Below are positions 26,715 to 34,462 of a DNA stretch of 54,044 nucleotides, one piece after another. The stretch is taken from the NCBI GenBank assembly GCA_947474495.1, contig CANJIM010000010.1:1-54044 (forward strand). Direction: 5' to 3'. Every line of letters starts with the position of its first letter. The stretch's first letter is position 1. The position numbers and the translations under genes are program-made. Below the pieces are notes generated by a model. The model made no database searches, was not told where the DNA came from, and worked only from the letters and a program-made list of their open reading frames with translations. Source of the DNA: Rhodospirillaceae bacterium. GTDB lineage: Bacteria; Pseudomonadota; Alphaproteobacteria; SMXQ01.

Positions 26715-26823
26715 ATTTTGTCTCCCCGTTGGTCGCCCGACGCTATCGCCAAGCGCGCCCTTGAGCAAGCGAGCACCGCCAGCCCTTTCCAGGCAGCATC
26801 AAGCCGCTTACACTGGCCGCATC

Positions 26824-27237
26824 ATGACCGATTTCGCCCTGCATCCTCGCCTCGCCGCCGATACATTCGCCGTGGCCGAATTGTCTCTCAGCCGCGTTCT
26901 ATTGATGAACGACAATCGCTTCCCGTGGCTCGTTCTGGTCCCGCGCTTGCCGGAGGCCCGCGAAATCATCGACCTCGCGCCCGCCAATCGCCTCTTGCTT
27001 GCCGAGGAAATAGACCTTGCCGCCGCGGCGCTGCGCGAACTCTACCCCCTGGACAAACTGAATATCGGCGCCATCGGAAATATCGTCGAACAGCTTCATG
27101 TGCATATCGTCGCGCGTCAAAAAATCGATCCCGCTTGGCCGGGCGTAGTCTGGGGGTTTGGAACAGCCATCCCCTATGCCACCGCCGACGCCCAAACCCG
27201 CGTCGCCCGTTTGCAGGCCGTCCTATCTCGCCAATAA
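26824..27237 (+). CDS. HIT-family hydrolase-like protein
   Basis: The ATG at 26824 gives 137 residues. The HIT-type pattern is NIGAIGNIVEQLHVHIVARQ at about residues 79-98: the HxH core is present but the third His of the canonical HxHxH is Val. WLVLVPRLPEAREIIDLAP in the N-terminal half forms the typical nucleotide-binding sheet edge. HIT proteins hydrolyse nucleoside phosphoramidates or dinucleoside polyphosphates. The H-x-H-x-V version is widespread in alphaproteobacterial homologues as I recall them, so it is not necessarily inactive. It diverges from the aldo/keto reductase with about 110 bp between starts. Confidence 0.85.
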   Translation: MTDFALHPRLAADTFAVAELSLSRVLLMNDNRFPWLVLVPRLPEAREIIDLAPANRLLLAEEIDLAAAALRELYPLDKLNIGAIGNIVEQLHVHIVARQKIDPAWPGVVWGFGTAIPYATADAQTRVARLQAVLSRQ

Positions 27238-28529
27238 GTTAACCGATCCGGGAACGCCCACTAGCGGCCCGAACGAAATCGCTGTCAAATGGCCTCAGCG
27301 GACGTCCGCAGGCCAGCAGGGGGAAGGCTTTGGAAAGCGCCGAGCGCATGTCACACGCCTGGTCGAAAGGCAGCCGACCCTACGCAGCGCTTGATCTGCT
27401 TGCGCGCATGGTAATGGTCGGCGGCTTTTGCTTCGTCTTAAGCTGGGCTGCCGTCATGCTGACCCGCACCAGCGGCTCGGTCGCGGCCATTTGGCCCGCC
27501 ACGGGCATCCTGCTCGCCGTTCTGTTGCGGAGCAAACCGGCGCGTTGGCCGGCCTTCCTGCTGGCGGGTTACATAGCCGGCTGCGGCGCCAACCTTGTCT
27601 ATGGCGATAACATCTTCATCGCGGCGGCCTTGCCGCTCGGCAATGTCATAGAAACCCTCGTTGCCGCCATCTTGCTGCGGCGTTGCTTCCCGCAAGGCGT
27701 CGACCTTAGCGAAGTCAGGCAGCTCGCCGCATTGGTTGTCATTGGCATGCTCGCCGCCACCGCCTGCGGCGCGACCATTGGCGCCGCCGTGCTGGACACG
27801 GTTCAAAGCGGAAACTTCTGGCGCACCTGGTTCAATTGGTGGACGGCGGTCGGCACCGGCATTCTTCTGATCGTGCCCCTTGGGCTCACATGGCGCTCGG
27901 CGTTGGACGACGCCTCTCGCATTGCCCTCGAACGTCCCGCCGAAAGCCTACTCGCCATTCTATGCACCGCACTCGGCGTGACCGCCTTGTTCAGCCAGGA
28001 AACCATCTCTCTGCTATATGCAATCTTCCCGCTGTTGATCTGGGCCGCGCTGCGTTTAGGAGTGGTCGTCACCGCCACCATCTGCCTCGTCCTCGCGGTC
28101 GTCGCCGTGCCGCTCACCTCTTTCGGCCATGGGCCGCTCGCGGTGCTCAACTTCCCGCTGGATATCAAACTACGTCTCCTGCAAACCTTCCTGGCCGTCG
28201 TTACGCTCACGTCGCTATCTGTCGCCATCGCATTGCAACGGCGGGCTGAAGTCGAACGTGCATTACGGACGAGCGAACAGCGCTTCCGCGATTTCGCCGA
28301 TTCCATCTCCGACCGCTACTGGGAGACAGACTCCGAACACCGCTTTACTTGGCGTCTCGAACCGAGCGAACGCTTGCGGCTTTGGCCCTCTATCATCGGC
28401 AAGACACGGCTCGATTTGGCTGAAGTCGATCCGACGAAAGATGCTGTGTGGCAGAAACATCTGGACGACCTGAATGCTCAGCGGCCGATCTGCGCGCAGC
28501 GCTTTCTTAAATCGTCGGACCGCAGGCGG

Positions 28530-28600
28530 CGTGCGATGAATCGCCTGACGGCCATTTCCGGACTAGGCGGCAAGGGCCCCGCCGAATGCCTTAACCAGCC
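28530..28600 (+). pseudogene. Possible N-terminal remnant of an MBL-fold hydrolase
   Basis: In frame with the MASE1-PAS gene an ATG at 28536 begins MNRLTAISGLGGKGPAE. The LTAISGLGGKGPA part resembles, from memory, the start of a group of rhizobial metallo-beta-lactamase-fold proteins that continue with CFLVE and a Leu/Asp-rich strand. The similarity breaks immediately after GPA. If right, two gene fragments are joined here by deletion. This is a memory-based match over about 13 residues and should be treated as tentative. Confidence 0.3.
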
Positions 28601-28747
28601 GGGTGATCTGGACGCCGTTGCCGGTCATTGGAGAGGCTGTCATGTGGAAGGTCCCGGTCCGTGGAAACGCCCGGATATTAGGGACAGGACGGCGACAGCC
28701 TCGTCACAACCCCACGATTTCCAGAGGGATGACGCAGTTGCGAAAAA

Positions 28748-28765
28748 CTATGGATATATCCATAG
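28748..28765. promoter_or_regulatory. Perfect 18-bp palindrome, possible operator
   Basis: CTATGGATATATCCATAG is an uninterrupted palindrome, AT-rich against a GC-rich background. It lies in the degenerate tail of the MASE1-PAS frame, about 305 bp upstream of phoH. A dimeric regulator site is plausible; no promoter is proven. Confidence 0.35.
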
Positions 28766-28796
28766 CGTTCATGTAGCGTTCACACACTGGATGTAG

Positions 28797-29041
28797 AAAT
28801 ACGTCAGTGAGTTAGTAACGGGTTGGAGCGCGTGCACTATATATTATTGCCCCTCTCCTTGGTTTCGAACGCAAGAGCCTCTTGCGTGAAGGCTTCGCCG
28901 CCCGGAGCCCTGCCCACGCCACTGACTGCTGGTCCGGCTCGCCATTCGTTCCGCCGGGCCCCTCGCCTAACCGCACGTCTCGCTTCGCTTCACAAGATTA
29001 CGTCTGCCCCAACGCCTCCGCTTCGGAGGCGTTTTTCGTTT
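28797..29041 (+). ncRNA. Structured leader or small RNA ending in a terminator upstream of phoH
   Basis: No convincing gene lies between 28797 and the phoH start. The stretch contains a perfect 7-bp hairpin (CGCAAGA GCC TCTTGCG, near 28870-28886), GC-rich paired segments, and at 29011-29033 a 10-bp stem with loop CTT followed by TTTTCGTTTTT. Only about 25 bases separate the end of this U-tract from the phoH ribosome site, too little for an independent promoter unless it overlaps the terminator. The region could be an attenuator controlling phoH or a small RNA gene; I do not recognise a known RNA family. Confidence 0.4.
29011..29041 (+). terminator. Intrinsic terminator just upstream of phoH
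   Basis: The stem pairs 29011-29020 with 29024-29033 and is followed by a T-rich tract. On the minus strand there is no T-tract, so the direction is plus. Confidence 0.85.
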
Positions 29042-29072
29042 TTGTCTTTCGTTTCCCTTTATGGAGGTGTCG

Positions 29073-29828
29073 ATGGCTAAACGGTCCCAACGCCAAGCTG
29101 CAACAGCGCGCCAGGTTTCAGGGCGCTCCCCCGCGTTCGATGCGGAGGTCCACGCGCTGTTTCCGAAAGGGGGACCGGCTCATGCCGACGACGACCGCGA
29201 TAAAAGCTACGTGCGCAAGGTTCGCCCGCAAGGCGAGAACCAGCGCCAGTTGATGGAATGCATCGATCAGAAAAATCTAGTGCTCGCTCTCGGTCCCGCC
29301 GGCACTGGCAAAACCTACTTGGCGATCGCCAAGGCGGTCGAAGCCCTCGAAGCCGGCAAAGTCGAACGCATCATGCTGTCGCGCCCCGCGGTCGAAGCCG
29401 GTGAAAGCCTCGGCTATCTACCCGGCGATCTCGAAGAAAAGCTCGCGCCTTATCTGCGGCCTCTCTATGACGCATTGAGCGACCGCTTGGGACGCAAACG
29501 CCTCAAGACGATGCTCGGCGACGGCTCGATCGAGATCGCGCCGGTTGGCTATATGCGCGGCCGCACGCTCAACAATGCCTTCGTCGTGATCGATGAGGCG
29601 CAGAACTGCACCTACACGCAGATCAAAATGCTACTGACGCGTCTCGGCTGGCACTCGACGATGGTGCTGACGGGAGATCCCGACCAAACTGACTTGTTGC
29701 CAGGCATCTCGGGCCTCGCCGAAATCGCCAAGAAACTCGAAACCTTGCCCGACATTTCTGTCGTGCGCCTGCAAGACCGAGACATCGTCCGCCATCCGCT
29801 CGTCGCCAGCATGTTAACTGTGCTTTAA
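29073..29828 (+). CDS. phoH: PhoH-family ATPase
   Basis: The ATG at 29073 lies behind GGAGGT, which itself overlaps the alternative ATG at 29061. The 251-residue protein contains Walker A GPAGTGKT at 74-81, SRPAVEAGESLGYLPGDL, and Walker B FVVIDEAQN at about 170-178, then LTGDPDQTDLL. The basic, disordered first 45 residues are an extension. PhoH proteins are RecA/SF1-helicase-like ATPases linked to RNA metabolism, often as partners of YbeY; no ybeZ-ybeY neighbours occur here, so this is the stand-alone form. A strong terminator upstream suggests expression by readthrough. Confidence 0.92.
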   Translation: MAKRSQRQAATARQVSGRSPAFDAEVHALFPKGGPAHADDDRDKSYVRKVRPQGENQRQLMECIDQKNLVLALGPAGTGKTYLAIAKAVEALEAGKVERIMLSRPAVEAGESLGYLPGDLEEKLAPYLRPLYDALSDRLGRKRLKTMLGDGSIEIAPVGYMRGRTLNNAFVVIDEAQNCTYTQIKMLLTRLGWHSTMVLTGDPDQTDLLPGISGLAEIAKKLETLPDISVVRLQDRDIVRHPLVASMLTVL

Positions 29829-29850
29829 CCAACCCAACACAAAACGAGAA

Positions 29851-29885
29851 ACGCCCGGATGAAAAAATCATCCGGGCGTTTTTGT
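29851..29885 (+). terminator. Intrinsic terminator of phoH
   Basis: ACGCCCGGATGA pairs with TCATCCGGGCGT (29851-29862 with 29868-29879, A5 loop), then TTTTTGT. Confidence 0.9.
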
Positions 29886-29907
29886 ATCTGCGCAAATGAC
29901 GCGATAG

Positions 29908-30033
29908 TCACATGTCGTCGCGTTGATACTGTTCCTGTTTGAGTTTTTCCTCGAATTCTCGTCGGCGGCGCTCGGCCTCTTGCTTCTTCTTCTCTTCGTC
30001 GCTCAAATTCTCTGACGGTGTTTCTTTTTCCAT
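29908..30033 (-). CDS. Small charged 41-residue protein
   Basis: The minus strand from ATG 30033 encodes MEKETPSENLSDEEKKKQEA and continues as an Arg/Glu-rich helix ending YQRDDM, then TGA. More than half of the residues are charged and the heptad pattern suits a single coiled-coil. The ribosome site is weak: GGAGGG lies about 20 bases upstream. Small proteins of this type are easily missed by gene finders. Codon use is consistent with coding, but conservation in relatives would decide. Confidence 0.45.
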   Translation of the reverse strand: MEKETPSENLSDEEKKKQEAERRRREFEEKLKQEQYQRDDM

Positions 30034-30202
30034 AGATTTCAGCGTTTACACGCCCTCCTGCTGTCGTGATGGCCTTTACATGCCAAAGTTGAGGAAACGT
30101 AGTTCCACAACCTTGAATTGCCGAAGCATTGAAGATTCTTAATAAATTTCGTGTCATATTCTATGCTATATTCAGCAAAAGGCAATTTAGGGAGCGAATG
30201 GT

Positions 30203-30583
30203 TTGGCGGCGCAGATTCTCCTGGTCGATGATGAGGATATGGTGCGGGTGCAAATCCGCTCCAGCCTTGAACTCGAGGGCCATGAGGTGTGCGAAGCAAG
30301 CAATGGTCGCGAAGCGATCGAAATGCTCGACGGCTATAAGCCAGACCTCATGATCACCGATATTTTGATGCCGGAAAAAGAAGGCATCGAGACGATCATG
30401 GAAGTGCGCCAAAAATACGCCGACATTAAAATCATCGCGATATCCGGCGGCGTGCGCACCGAAAGTATGGACTTCCTCAAGATCGCCAAGCGCCTCGGCG
30501 CGGATCTCGCCCTGCACAAGCCGTTCGGCCGCCAGCAACTGTTAACGCTGGTCAATCAGCTGCTGGACGGCAAGCCCTCCTAA
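30203..30583 (+). CDS. Single-domain response regulator (receiver only)
   Basis: Starting at TTG 30203 behind AGGGAG, the 126-residue protein is one receiver domain. It has the acidic pair in ILLVDDED (residues 9-11), the phosphoacceptor Asp53 in MITDILMP, Ser/Thr in IAISGG and the invariant Lys in LHKPFG. There is no DNA-binding or enzyme output, so it works as a phosphate relay or CheY-like protein interaction switch. No cognate kinase is adjacent; the frameshifted hybrid kinase lies 5.5 kb downstream. Confidence 0.92.
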   Translation: MAAQILLVDDEDMVRVQIRSSLELEGHEVCEASNGREAIEMLDGYKPDLMITDILMPEKEGIETIMEVRQKYADIKIIAISGGVRTESMDFLKIAKRLGADLALHKPFGRQQLLTLVNQLLDGKPS

Positions 30584-30599
30584 CGCCTGCACCGCTCGC

Positions 30600-31499
30600 T
30601 TAACGCAGCTGACGCGTCGCTGACCATGCGACGATGCGCTTGCCCGTCGCATCGCTGCTTTCCGCCTGCCCGACGATGCGATCGCCGTCGACATGGCCGC
30701 GATAATCCCAGCGCACCGTGTGCGAGCCTTCGCGGATCGGCAGCCAAAAAGCGATCTCTGCCCCCGACAGCTTGGCATCGCGAATCTCGATCGGCCGCAG
30801 CGACTCGGTTTCCAGCACGCCGTCGATCTCCTGAAAATCCTGGCCTAGAACCAGACGATGTTGCTGCATTGCGCCGGCCCGCATCTCACGCCATAGCCAG
30901 GCACCATCAGCCTTGGCCGGCACCACCCACATCCGCACCCAGCTTTCGCCGTAATGGGCCGATGATTTGACCAATTCCGCCTTATCGGGCCGCCATTCGC
31001 CCATGTCGTGAAAATGCGAGACGATGCGGGTGCCAGGCTTGAGATTCAGCAGGCTCGGCCGCAATTGCAGATTGATGCGCCGATAAAGGAACATCGTCAC
31101 CACGGTTGCCGCGCTCAAATCGGTCTTGAAGATATCCTCTTCGCGAAACGCCGCGCGGTCGGCGACGCCCGCCGCCAGAGCATTGGCGCGGCTCAGCTTG
31201 ACCAGATCGGCATCGAGCTCAACGCCGAGGCCTTGCGCGCCAAAATCCTTCACCGCCGTGATGACGATTCGGCCGTCGCCCGATCCAAGATCGACGACGT
31301 GGTCGGCTGGCCCGACATTGGCGATCCGCAGCATGGTCTGTACGACAATGTCCGGCGTCGGCTCATAGGGCACGACGATGTCGCCGCCCTCCGCCGGCTT
31401 TGCCGGCGGCTCCGGTGCGCTGAAAGCCAGCGCGGGCGCGAGAGCCGCGCTGGCCAAAATGCTGCCGATCGCCAAAACCCATCGCCGCCGCATCATCAT
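30600..31499 (-). CDS. Exported class I SAM-dependent methyltransferase-like protein
   Basis: The 299-residue product starts with MMMRRR and a Sec signal peptide ending LAFSAP. The mature part has a Rossmann methyltransferase core: DHVVDLGSGDGRIVITA (motif I, about residues 67-83), LGVELDADLVKLSRANA (motif II), and DIFKTDLSAATVVTMFLYRRIN. The C-terminal 100 residues are a beta-rich extension (LWREMRAGAMQQHRLVLG onwards). SAM is not normally available in the periplasm, so export of such a fold is puzzling; the N-terminus might instead be a membrane anchor. It converges on the response regulator with 16 bp between. Confidence 0.82.
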   Translation of the reverse strand: MMMRRRWVLAIGSILASAALAPALAFSAPEPPAKPAEGGDIVVPYEPTPDIVVQTMLRIANVGPADHVVDLGSGDGRIVITAVKDFGAQGLGVELDADLVKLSRANALAAGVADRAAFREEDIFKTDLSAATVVTMFLYRRINLQLRPSLLNLKPGTRIVSHFHDMGEWRPDKAELVKSSAHYGESWVRMWVVPAKADGAWLWREMRAGAMQQHRLVLGQDFQEIDGVLETESLRPIEIRDAKLSGAEIAFWLPIREGSHTVRWDYRGHVDGDRIVGQAESSDATGKRIVAWSATRQLR

Positions 31500-31620
31500 G
31501 TCTCGCCCACTTATTTTTCGCGCTCCGTTACCCGGCGCTCAGCCTAGCATGGCTTCTTTTGCCGTGGGCACTCGCCTAAGCCGTGCTCGCCCATTAGGAT
31601 GCGTCGGGAAAGGATAAGCG

Positions 31621-32046
31621 ATGAGTATGATCCGCCTGGCGCCGGGCATTTCAGTCGATGAGCGGGCTTTGGAGTGGCAATTCGCCCGCGCCAGCGGTCC
31701 GGGCGGCCAGAACGTCAACAAGGTCGAGACCGCGGTGCTGCTGCGCCTGCCGCTCGATGCCGTGCCCTTCCCGCCCGGCGTCCGCGAACGGCTAGAAGAG
31801 GCTGCCGGCCGCCGCGTCACCAACGACGGCGAACTCGTCATTCAGGCCCAGCGCTTCCGCAGTCAGGAGCGCAACAAAGCCGACGCGCTGGAACGTCTCA
31901 TCGCCCTGGTCACCGCCGCCCGTCTGCCGCCTCGCCCGCGCCTGCCAACGCGGGTCAGCAAGGGGCAAAAAAAGAAGCGGCTGGCCGACAAGGCCAACCG
32001 CTCCAATACCAAGTCGCACCGCCGTAGACCAGGCGGCGACGATTAG
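31621..32046 (+). CDS. arfB: Peptidyl-tRNA hydrolase ArfB (ribosome rescue)
   Basis: The 141-residue protein carries the release-factor GGQ motif in ASGPGGQNVNKVETAVLLR (residues 24-42). It ends in a basic tail (KGQKKKRLADKANRSNTKSHRRR) that in ArfB enters the empty mRNA channel of stalled ribosomes. It hydrolyses peptidyl-tRNA on non-stop complexes without needing a stop codon. The ATG at 31621 has GGAAAGGA upstream. It converges on the binding protein at 32050 with 3 bp between stop codons. Confidence 0.95.
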   Translation: MSMIRLAPGISVDERALEWQFARASGPGGQNVNKVETAVLLRLPLDAVPFPPGVRERLEEAAGRRVTNDGELVIQAQRFRSQERNKADALERLIALVTAARLPPRPRLPTRVSKGQKKKRLADKANRSNTKSHRRRPGGDD

Positions 32047-32049
32047 CCG

Positions 32050-33096
32050 TTAGGGTTGCTTCATCGCTTTGATGAGGCGATCGACCACCGGCTTGGGCGT
32101 CTCGTAGATGCGTGCGACGAGCTTCTGGACGTTCTCGCCGCTGTCGAAGTCGACTTCCAGCTTGGCTTTCTCGGCATCGGCCAAATAACCGGGATCCTTC
32201 ATCGTCGCGGCGAAGGCATCGCGCAGCGCCTTCATGGTCGCTTCCGGCACGCCCGGCGGCGCGACAAACGGACGGCCGAACACTTGCTGGCCAACCATCA
32301 GCTCCAACAACTGCTTGTCCGACTCGTTCTTCACGAATTGCCAGACCGGCGGCACGCCCATCTTGGTCAGTTCAGGATCGTTCTCCATGCCGAACTGCAC
32401 AAAAATGTTGACGCCCTTGGTCTCAAGCCAGTCTGGCTTTTGCGTCTTCAGGCTCGTCCAGGCCCAGCCGCAGAGTCCATCGGCCTCGCCGCGCTCGACG
32501 GCGAGCGTGATCTCCTTGGTGCCTTTGTAGCCGCGGATGATCTTGAACTTGGTGCCGAGCACTTCGTTCATCACCGCCGGATAGTCTTGCGTCGAGCCGC
32601 CGTCCGCCGTCGCCGCGATGATCGATTCGCTTTTTATCGCGTCTTCCATCGTCTTGACCGCCGCGTCGCTGCGCATCGCGCAGACGCGGATTTCTTTGTT
32701 GGCGGTGCCGAGATAATTGAACTTCGGCGGATCGAACTTCAGCCGGCCGGGATCGAGCAGCGGCGTCATGATGGCGCCGGGAAAGACGATACCGAACACC
32801 GAACCGTCCTTCGGCGCGACGCTGTAGATGAACTCGGCCGCCTTGTTGCTGCCGGCACCCGGCATGTTCTTGACGACAATGGTCGGACTGCCGGGAATAT
32901 GCTTCGCAATATGCTTGCCGACCGCACGACCATAAATATCGTAGCCGCCGCCGGCATCGCCGCCGACGATTAGATCGACCGACTTGCCCTTGTAGAAATT
33001 CTCGACGCTCGCCTGTGCCAAGGCCTGGCCGCCGAGGCCGACCATGCAGAGACCGGCAACGGCAGACAGAATCCGGACTTGATGAGAATTCGGCAT
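32050..33096 (-). CDS. Tripartite tricarboxylate-type binding protein 2
   Basis: The ATG at 33096 has CAGGGAGT upstream and opens a signal peptide ending QALAQA. The 348-residue protein shows FYKGKSVDLIVGGDAGGGYD, IVVKNMPGAGSNKAA and LAVERGEADGLCGWAWTSLK. It is the most divergent of the three tandem copies here: the loop around residue 140 (ADGGSTQDYPAVMNEVLG) differs. No TctA/TctB genes are near. The three genes are transcribed the same way with 150-185 bp gaps and hairpins between, so each is probably its own unit. Confidence 0.87.
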   Translation of the reverse strand: MPNSHQVRILSAVAGLCMVGLGGQALAQASVENFYKGKSVDLIVGGDAGGGYDIYGRAVGKHIAKHIPGSPTIVVKNMPGAGSNKAAEFIYSVAPKDGSVFGIVFPGAIMTPLLDPGRLKFDPPKFNYLGTANKEIRVCAMRSDAAVKTMEDAIKSESIIAATADGGSTQDYPAVMNEVLGTKFKIIRGYKGTKEITLAVERGEADGLCGWAWTSLKTQKPDWLETKGVNIFVQFGMENDPELTKMGVPPVWQFVKNESDKQLLELMVGQQVFGRPFVAPPGVPEATMKALRDAFAATMKDPGYLADAEKAKLEVDFDSGENVQKLVARIYETPKPVVDRLIKAMKQP

Positions 33097-33190
33097 CAAT
33101 GACTCCCTGTTTTTTACGGCTATTGGCACCGCTTATCGACTCTTCTACACGGCGATCCTGCGCTTGTCACCTCGCCTTCCGCATAAGAAA

Positions 33191-33220
33191 AACCCCGCTC
33201 GGCAGGACCGAAGCGGGGTT
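33191..33220 (-). terminator. Intrinsic terminator of binding protein 3
   Basis: On the minus strand AACCCCGCTTCGG pairs with CCGAGCGGGGTT, followed by TTTCTTA. It lies about 30 bp past the gene ending at 33250. Confidence 0.8.
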
Positions 33221-33249
33221 CAAAGGCACGTCTGATCAAGCCATGTGGC

Positions 33250-34278
33250 TTACTTCGGGGCGGTGATCGCCTTGGTCAGCTTGTCGGCGATGTCCTGCGG
33301 CGTCGCCGCGATCTTGGCGATGATCTTCTGGATGTCCTCGCCGGTCGCCGGCTCGACATCGAGCGCGAGCTTCTCGGCTTCGGCGATGAAGGCCTTGTCC
33401 TTGGTCATATCGATGAAGGCCTTACGCAAGGCAAGGACGCGATCGTTCGGCACGTTCGGCGGCGCCACCAGCGGACGGGCGACCGTCTTCTGGATGAAGA
33501 ACAGCTCCATGATCTCGCGATCTTCTTCGCTCTTGGCGAAGTCGAGGGCGAGCGGCACGTCGAGGTCCGGCGCCTTCTCGAGCCCGACCTGCATGAGAAT
33601 GTTCAGGTTCGGGCGCAGGTCGGTGCGGCGCTTCACGTTGCTCCAAGCAAGGTCGGCGGTGCCGCCCACTTCGCCGCGCTCCATGGCCAACAAAATTTCC
33701 GTGTTGCCGGTGTAGCCCGAAACGATACGGAATTTGGTGCCGATCAGCGCGTTGAGCAAACGCGGCGTGGTTTCCGGATCAAGCGTCGGGCCGGGGCCGC
33801 CGACGATCAGCTCGGTCTTAAACAAGTCGTCGGTCGTCTTCACCGCGTTGTTCTTCCACGACACTATGGTGGCGACTTCAGGGGCGAGATTGCCGATCCA
33901 ATTCATCTTCTCGACGTCGAAGCGCACGCCGTTCGGATTGGTCAGCTTGGCGGTCAACATGCCGCGCTGGACGACGCCGATGAAAGAACCGTCCTTCGGC
34001 GCGAGATTGTAGAGATTGTTCGTCGCCGTCAGACTGCCGGCACCCGGCATGTTCTGCACGATCATGTTGGGATTGCCCGGCAGATGGCTGCCAAGGAAGC
34101 GCGCGAACAAAAGCGCCGTCGCGTCATAACCGCCGCCGGCTGCCGAGCCGACGATGATCGTCACTTGCTTGCCCTTGTAGAACTCTTCGACCGACTGCGC
34201 CTGCGACGGGGCAGCGAAGGCGGCATAGACACTCACGACAGCGCCGGCGAAACCGGCAAGTCCCATAAAACGAGACAT
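33250..34278 (-). CDS. Tripartite tricarboxylate-type binding protein 3
   Basis: The 342-residue product begins with a signal peptide ending PSQAQS and continues FYKGKQVTIIVGSAAGGGYD, VQNMPGAGSLTATNNLYN, GPGPTLDPETTPRLLNALIG and LAMERGEVGGTADLAWSNVK. It is closely similar to binding protein 4 along the whole length, pointing to tandem duplication. The ligand loop (VVQRGMLTAKLTNPNGVRFD) is nearly shared with copy 4, so the two probably bind related carboxylates. Membrane partners must be encoded elsewhere. Confidence 0.9.
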   Translation of the reverse strand: MSRFMGLAGFAGAVVSVYAAFAAPSQAQSVEEFYKGKQVTIIVGSAAGGGYDATALLFARFLGSHLPGNPNMIVQNMPGAGSLTATNNLYNLAPKDGSFIGVVQRGMLTAKLTNPNGVRFDVEKMNWIGNLAPEVATIVSWKNNAVKTTDDLFKTELIVGGPGPTLDPETTPRLLNALIGTKFRIVSGYTGNTEILLAMERGEVGGTADLAWSNVKRRTDLRPNLNILMQVGLEKAPDLDVPLALDFAKSEEDREIMELFFIQKTVARPLVAPPNVPNDRVLALRKAFIDMTKDKAFIAEAEKLALDVEPATGEDIQKIIAKIAATPQDIADKLTKAITAPK

Positions 34279-34362
34279 GAACGCTCCTATTTGAAGGCGA
34301 TCGAGCGTTTTCCAACCCTAGACATGTGCCGATCTTCTAGACCCTTTCTTGCCAAAAGAATA

Positions 34363-34389
34363 CGGCGCCTCGGTATATCCGAGACGCCG
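34363..34389 (-). terminator. Probable terminator of binding protein 4
   Basis: An 11-bp imperfect stem (34363-34373 with 34379-34389, one mismatch, TATAT loop) is followed on the minus strand by TATTCTTTT. Confidence 0.55.
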
Positions 34390-34462
34390 CAGTATATTTT
34401 CAACAGGGTAAGTACCCAATGATTGGGCGTTCTCTTGGCTACCGCTGCCGCAGGCGTGCGCC

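Larger units (their letters stand above)
27330..28796 (+). pseudogene. MASE1-PAS sensor protein without output domain, probably truncated
   Basis: From TTG 27330 (AGGGGG upstream) or ATG 27348 the protein has about eight membrane helices of the MASE1 type (GSVAAIWPATGILLAVLL, FNWWTAVGTGILLIVPLGL), residues 25-305. A coiled linker and a PAS domain start at TSEQRFRDFADSISDRYWET. The PAS aligns with that of the hybrid kinase at 36.7 kb until about residue 385 (near 28490), where homology stops. The remaining 100 residues are Arg/Gly-rich and unlike any output domain; no GGDEF, EAL or kinase follows. MASE1 proteins normally signal through such a domain, so I read this as a truncated gene whose tail is foreign or intergenic sequence. 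Confidence 0.72.

Noticed and set aside
28823-29080. 85-codon frame upstream of phoH
   Set aside because: Basic, low-complexity translation crossing a terminator hairpin, with no ribosome site; better explained as leader or small RNA.
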